DNA from: an uncultured Mollicutes bacterium
Lineage (GTDB): Bacteria > Bacillota_I > Bacilli_A > RF39 > UBA660
Direction: 5' to 3'
Length of the DNA: 18,885 nucleotides
NCBI GenBank assembly: GCA_900543055.1
Contig: UQQI01000029.1
Coordinates: 1 to 18,885 of the forward strand
Part shown: positions 15,941-18,885 of the stretch, piece by piece
How the letters are laid out: every line of letters starts with the position of its first letter
How positions within the stretch are numbered: position 1 is the first letter of the stretch
Notes under the pieces: model-generated
The model's database searches: none
Seen by the model: the letters and a program-made list of their open reading frames with translations, nothing else
What the model was told of the DNA's origin: nothing
Position numbers and translations under genes: made by a program

Positions 15941-17065
15941 TTACTTTTTATTACCATTGTATTTTTCCATAAAACTTCTCTTATAATCTAAGAATCTATC
16001 TTCTTTAATAGCTTCTCTAATTTCTTCAGTAAGTCTAATTAAAAATCTAATATTATGAATAGAAATTAATCTTCCACCTAACATTTCATCAACACTAATT
16101 AAATGTCTAATATATGCTCTTGAATAATTCTTACAAGCATAGCAGTCACATTCTTCATCAATTGGACCTAAATCCATCTTATATTTAGCATTATTGAAGT
16201 TAATCTTACCACTTCTTGTAAAAGCTTGTCCGTGTCTTGCAATACGTGTAGGAAGAACACAATCAAACATATCAATTCCACGTTCAACACCTTCAAGTAT
16301 ATCAATAGGGTCTCCTACACCCATTAAATATCTTGGTTTATCTTCTGGCAAATATCTAATTCCATCATCAATCATCTTATACATTGTAGGTTTATCTTCA
16401 CCAACTGAAGTTCCTCCAATACTATAACCATCAAAATCCATTTTAACAGTTTCTTTACAAGAATATTCACGAAGATCTCTAAATTCTCCTCCTTGAACTA
16501 TCCCAAATAAAGATTGATTAGGATTATTATGAACTGCCTTACCACGCTTTGCCCATCTAAGTGTTCTTTCAACACTTTTTTTCATGTAATCATAAGTAAC
16601 TGGATATGGTGGACATTCATCAAAACTCATAGCAATATCACTATCTAATTTATTTTGTATTTCAATTGACTTCTCAGGAGTTAAGAAAAGTTTTGCTCCA
16701 TCTATATGACTCTTAAAATGAACTCCCTCTTCAGTAATATCTTTTTCTTTATTTTTAGCCAAACTAAATACTTGGAATCCACCACTATCAGTTAATATAG
16801 GTCCATTATAATTCATAAACTTATGAAGTCCACCACAATAATTAACTATATCCTCTCCTGGTCTTAACCATAAATGATAAGTATTCGCCAAGATTACACC
16901 AGAACCACACGCAACAACTTCATCTGTAGAAACACCCTTTATAGTACCTCTAGTACCAACAGGCATAAACATTGGAGTATCAACAACTCCATAATTAGTC
17001 TCAATCTTACCAAGACGAGCCTTAGTATCTTTTTCTTTATGTAAAAGAGTATATTTAATTTTCAT
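15941..17065 (-). CDS. tgt: tRNA-guanine transglycosylase (queuine tRNA-ribosyltransferase)
   Basis: A 374-residue enzyme that exchanges guanine 34 of GUN-anticodon tRNAs for the queuosine precursor preQ1. The base-binding and catalytic parts are DSGGFQVFSL near residue 92, FGIVQGG near 190, GGTSVGE near 220 and the nucleophile region FDCVLPTRIARHGQAFTRSG near 266-285. The zinc site is CxCxxC (CDCYAC near 305) with a later His (SIHNIRF near 337). Length is normal. GGAGGT lies 6 nt before ATG 17065, preceded by a clear promoter at 17088-17116. The usual partner queA is not next to it here. Stop is TAA, two bases from the stop of the convergent gene. Confidence 0.97.
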   Translation of the reverse strand: MKIKYTLLHKEKDTKARLGKIETNYGVVDTPMFMPVGTRGTIKGVSTDEVVACGSGVILANTYHLWLRPGEDIVNYCGGLHKFMNYNGPILTDSGGFQVFSLAKNKEKDITEEGVHFKSHIDGAKLFLTPEKSIEIQNKLDSDIAMSFDECPPYPVTYDYMKKSVERTLRWAKRGKAVHNNPNQSLFGIVQGGEFRDLREYSCKETVKMDFDGYSIGGTSVGEDKPTMYKMIDDGIRYLPEDKPRYLMGVGDPIDILEGVERGIDMFDCVLPTRIARHGQAFTRSGKINFNNAKYKMDLGPIDEECDCYACKNYSRAYIRHLISVDEMLGGRLISIHNIRFLIRLTEEIREAIKEDRFLDYKRSFMEKYNGNKK

Positions 17066-17087
17066 ATAATACCTCCGAAACTACTTC

Positions 17088-17116
17088 ATTATAAAGGATT
17101 ATAAAACTTTTTTCAA
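17088..17116 (-). promoter_or_regulatory. Sigma-A promoter of tgt
   Basis: On the minus strand, TTGAAA, a 17-nt spacer and TATAAT. RNA would start near 17081, leaving a leader of about 16 nt with the ribosome binding site. That is too short for a preQ1 riboswitch. Confidence 0.75.
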
Positions 17117-17296
17117 GAGTTATCTTCTAACAATTGCTTTAGCGTTAAGTTTTATTTGGAAGTCAGTTTATTAATAATAACGGAATTAAGTCTGATTATA
17201 GTATAATATATCTTTTCTATACAGATATAAGGAAAAATTTAAAATAAAAAAACATGAAAACATATAAATTTAGAATAAAGAAAACTTATCAGTTCA
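17117..17296. other. Non-coding AT-rich stretch between the tgt promoter and the IS30 relic
   Basis: No open frame with a ribosome binding site was seen. The segment around 17130-17165 (AACAATTGCTTTAGCGTTAA and onward) is less AT-rich than its surroundings and could be what is left of the outer end of the insertion element whose relic starts at 17297. No matching inverted repeat was found on the other side. Confidence 0.3.
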
Positions 17297-17787
17297 ATAA
17301 TTGCTCATAATGATAAATTAATTGAAATCGCAGAAAGATTTAGAATTAATCCTTGAAGTATTTCTAAAGGTATCAATTTAGATAGTGAAGAATTTAAAAA
17401 ATTAGATTCAATCATTAAAAGAGGTGTTGATAAAAACAAATCTATATATCAAATAAAAATAGAAAATAATGATATCATAGATAAATCAATAGCTACTTTA
17501 TATAGATATGTTAATAAAGACTATCTACCTACAAAAAAATTGATTTACCTTATGCTGTTAAACTAAAAAAGAAAACATAATAAAAAATATAACTATTCTA
17601 ACAATAATATTGATAGAAATAACCATACTTACTTAGACTACTTGGCATACATAAAAACCTAAATAGTAATGCATGACAACAAAATTTTCTAGATACTGTC
17701 AAATCAGATAGTAAATCTATTTTATCATTTATTTTGACAAATAAACACTTCACTATAATTGATATTATAAAGAATACATGTAAAAAT
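17297..17787 (+). pseudogene. Decayed, truncated IS30-family transposase
   Basis: Reading across several frames recovers an IS30-like order. 17297-17536 gives a stretch with GINLDSEEFKKLDSII, KNKSIYQI and LYRYVNKDYL. After a frameshift near 17540 come KIDLPYAVKLKKK (17539-17575). After another near 17576 comes DRNNHTYLDYLAYIK (17612-17656). After a third comes FLDTVKSDSKSILSFILTN (17688-17744). IS30 transposases have the same succession ending in xxDTVxG, whose Asp is the first catalytic residue. Two in-frame TGA codons and further stops break it, and the remaining DDE domain is missing: the match fades where the 3' end of the convergent GreA-like gene begins. It is an old, dead element, the only sign of a mobile element in the window. 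Confidence 0.7.
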
Positions 17788-18798
17788 CTAAAATTTAACA
17801 TATTGATAAGAAAAAGTATCTACATATTTTTTACCATTAACGGCTGTAACTTCACCATCATAATTTTTAGTACCAATTCTTACCTTAAATTTATCTCCTA
17901 CTTTAAGTCCATAAACCACATTACCGATAGAACTAATTCTTTCAAGATATAATTCATTAAATTCTGTACTTAATGCATGATTAATCATCTCAACATTTTC
18001 AATCACATAAGTATCAGTATCATTTTTTAGTTTCAAAGAAACACTACTTCCTATACCAATAGTATCTGAAGAATCATTATTATTTACAGAATATCTTGTA
18101 AGTGCAATCTTAATTGCAATTATTCTATTTTTTACAAATTCTCTATCTTCTGGATTTCTATTTCTCAATAAACCTCTTAATTCTCTTTTTAAAAGTTCTG
18201 ATTGTGACTCACTAATAACTAGCCATTCATCTTGATATGTTCCATTTTCTAGGCATTCTTTTATTGCTTTTTTTGCACCATTTCTTATTCTATTTGAATA
18301 CTCTAAAAAGCGAATTGGCAAAATGTAAGATTTTTTATCTTTATCAATACTTTTTATCTTTACAATTGAAGTTCCCATTGGTGTTTTATATGATACAGTG
18401 TCACCAACTTTATGACCAACTAAACTGCTTCCTATAGGTGATAAAGTACTAATAAATTCTGAGCCATTTTTTACTCCATCAAGTGTATCTACTAAAGTGA
18501 ATTTTTCTATTTCTCCATCACTAAATTCAATCTCAAATTTTGTTCCAACATCAACATATTCTGTATCAGGATAAAATATTATCTCACTAGTTTCTAATAT
18601 TTTTTCTTTTTCATCAAGTTTTTTTAGACTATACATATAATTATCTTCTGTAATGCTATCAAAAACATGAGTACCACATATATCATCTCTACTCATACTA
18701 TTTTTATCTATTAAATAATCCTTATATTCAGAAATATTATTTCTTGCTTCATTAATTTCTCTCCTCAAATTAATTACTTGTTCTGGTATTAATTTCAT
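17788..18798 (-). CDS. GreA-related protein with two GreA/GreB C-terminal-like domains
   Basis: A 336-residue protein, about twice the length of GreA. Residues 1-75 are charged and helical like the GreA coiled coil. A possible tip is Asp47...Glu51-Asp52-Asn53 (FDSITEDNYMY), loosely like the GDLSENAEY tip of GreA. Residues 80-152 (VDVGTKFEIEFSDGE...LSPIGSSLVGHKVGDTVSYKTP in order) match the GreA/GreB C-terminal FKBP-like domain that binds the RNA polymerase secondary channel rim. After a charged helical linker, residues 247-325 (IGIGSSVSLKL...SSIGNVVYGLKVGDKFKVRI in order) look like a second copy. The start follows GGGAG at 8 nt. It may be a transcription factor of the Gre type or a Gre-fold polymerase binder. 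Cleavage activity is unproven because the acidic tip is altered. Confidence 0.7.
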   Translation of the reverse strand: MKLIPEQVINLRREINEARNNISEYKDYLIDKNSMSRDDICGTHVFDSITEDNYMYSLKKLDEKEKILETSEIIFYPDTEYVDVGTKFEIEFSDGEIEKFTLVDTLDGVKNGSEFISTLSPIGSSLVGHKVGDTVSYKTPMGTSIVKIKSIDKDKKSYILPIRFLEYSNRIRNGAKKAIKECLENGTYQDEWLVISESQSELLKRELRGLLRNRNPEDREFVKNRIIAIKIALTRYSVNNNDSSDTIGIGSSVSLKLKNDTDTYVIENVEMINHALSTEFNELYLERISSIGNVVYGLKVGDKFKVRIGTKNYDGEVTAVNGKKYVDTFSYQYVKF

Positions 18799-18840
18799 AA
18801 AATCAACTCCCTAATAGTGCCTAGAATATCAAGAACAAAA

Positions 18841-18858
18841 GACAAATTAAAATTTGTC
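18841..18858 (-). terminator. Perfect 18-nt palindrome, probable terminator of the next gene upstream
   Basis: GACAAATT-AA-AATTTGTC forms an 8-bp stem. On the minus strand it is followed by TTTTGTTCTT, an imperfect T run. The adjacent TTTGGT/ACCAAA pair (18861-18880) could form a second stem. It may instead be a regulatory site ahead of the GreA-like gene. Confidence 0.45.
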
Positions 18859-18885
18859 GCTTTGGTCGTCACCAACCAAAATTCC
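18847..18885 (-). CDS. Possible 3' end of a further minus-strand gene (12 residues)
   Basis: From the right edge the frame reads GILVGDDQSDKF and stops with TAA at 18847-18849, inside the palindrome at 18841-18858. Other genes here also have stop codons inside their terminator hairpins, which favours this frame. A competing frame stays open from the edge to a TGA overlapping the GreA-like start (ATGA), but its codons are richer in G/C at third positions than the rest of the window. The piece is too short to name a product. Confidence 0.3.
   Translation of the reverse strand, partial: GILVGDDQSDKF

Noticed and set aside
17066..17116. A preQ1 riboswitch ahead of tgt.
   Set aside because: The visible promoter leaves only about 16 nt of leader, and no aptamer-like stem or pseudoknot is seen.
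202..18798. TGA read as Trp (mollicute code) by the host.
   Set aside because: All conserved Trp positions use TGG and no gene needs TGA read-through to be full length; TGAs inside protein-like sequence occur only in the dead transposase.
18799..18885. A T-box or ribosomal-protein leader suggested by two adjacent stems near the right edge.
   Set aside because: No T-box sequence or other known leader motif is present; the palindrome is better explained as a terminator of an upstream gene.

Overview
The window comes from a very AT-rich, low-GC Gram-positive bacterium. DnaB/DnaD-type primosome genes, strong AGGAGG ribosome binding sites, a PilC/prepilin-peptidase pair and sigma-A-like promoters point to the Bacilli side of the Firmicutes, perhaps a gut lineage near RF39, Erysipelotrichia or the Mollicutes. 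That placement is an inference from gene content and base composition. Every gene reads through in the standard code with TGG for Trp. None of the 15 complete genes stops with TGA (8 TAA, 7 TAG).

Left part, minus strand (about 1-4660): a compact gene set with its own extended -10 promoter. In transcription order it holds a membrane protein with a zinc ribbon and extracytoplasmic BspA-type leucine-rich repeats, a radical SAM/SPASM enzyme, a 121-residue protein ending in 14 Asn and one Arg, a membrane protein with two zinc ribbons and a possible Tim44-like domain, and probably a further membrane protein running off the edge. The first three intergenic gaps are 52, 1 and 7 nt, and ribosome binding sites are embedded in the preceding coding sequence. 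A SPASM enzyme one base from a small protein with a low-complexity tail suggests an undescribed peptide or protein modification system. This is the most interesting part of the window.

Middle (4681-11764): a HelD-type RNA polymerase-associated helicase with a hairpin-containing leader, a plus-strand Gln/Asn-rich gene remnant, a phosphohexomutase, a CmpB-family membrane protein, a CBS/DRTGG manganese pyrophosphatase and an HD-domain protein. These are mostly single genes with visible promoters and intrinsic terminators.

Right part (11878-18885): dnaB, then prepilin peptidase and pilC (a partial type IV pilus or competence locus with no ATPase or pilin genes here), a small YqfQ-like gene on the plus strand, tgt with a clear promoter, a decayed IS30-type transposase, and a GreA-related protein with two GreA C-terminal-like domains. 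No tRNA, rRNA or CRISPR array was seen.
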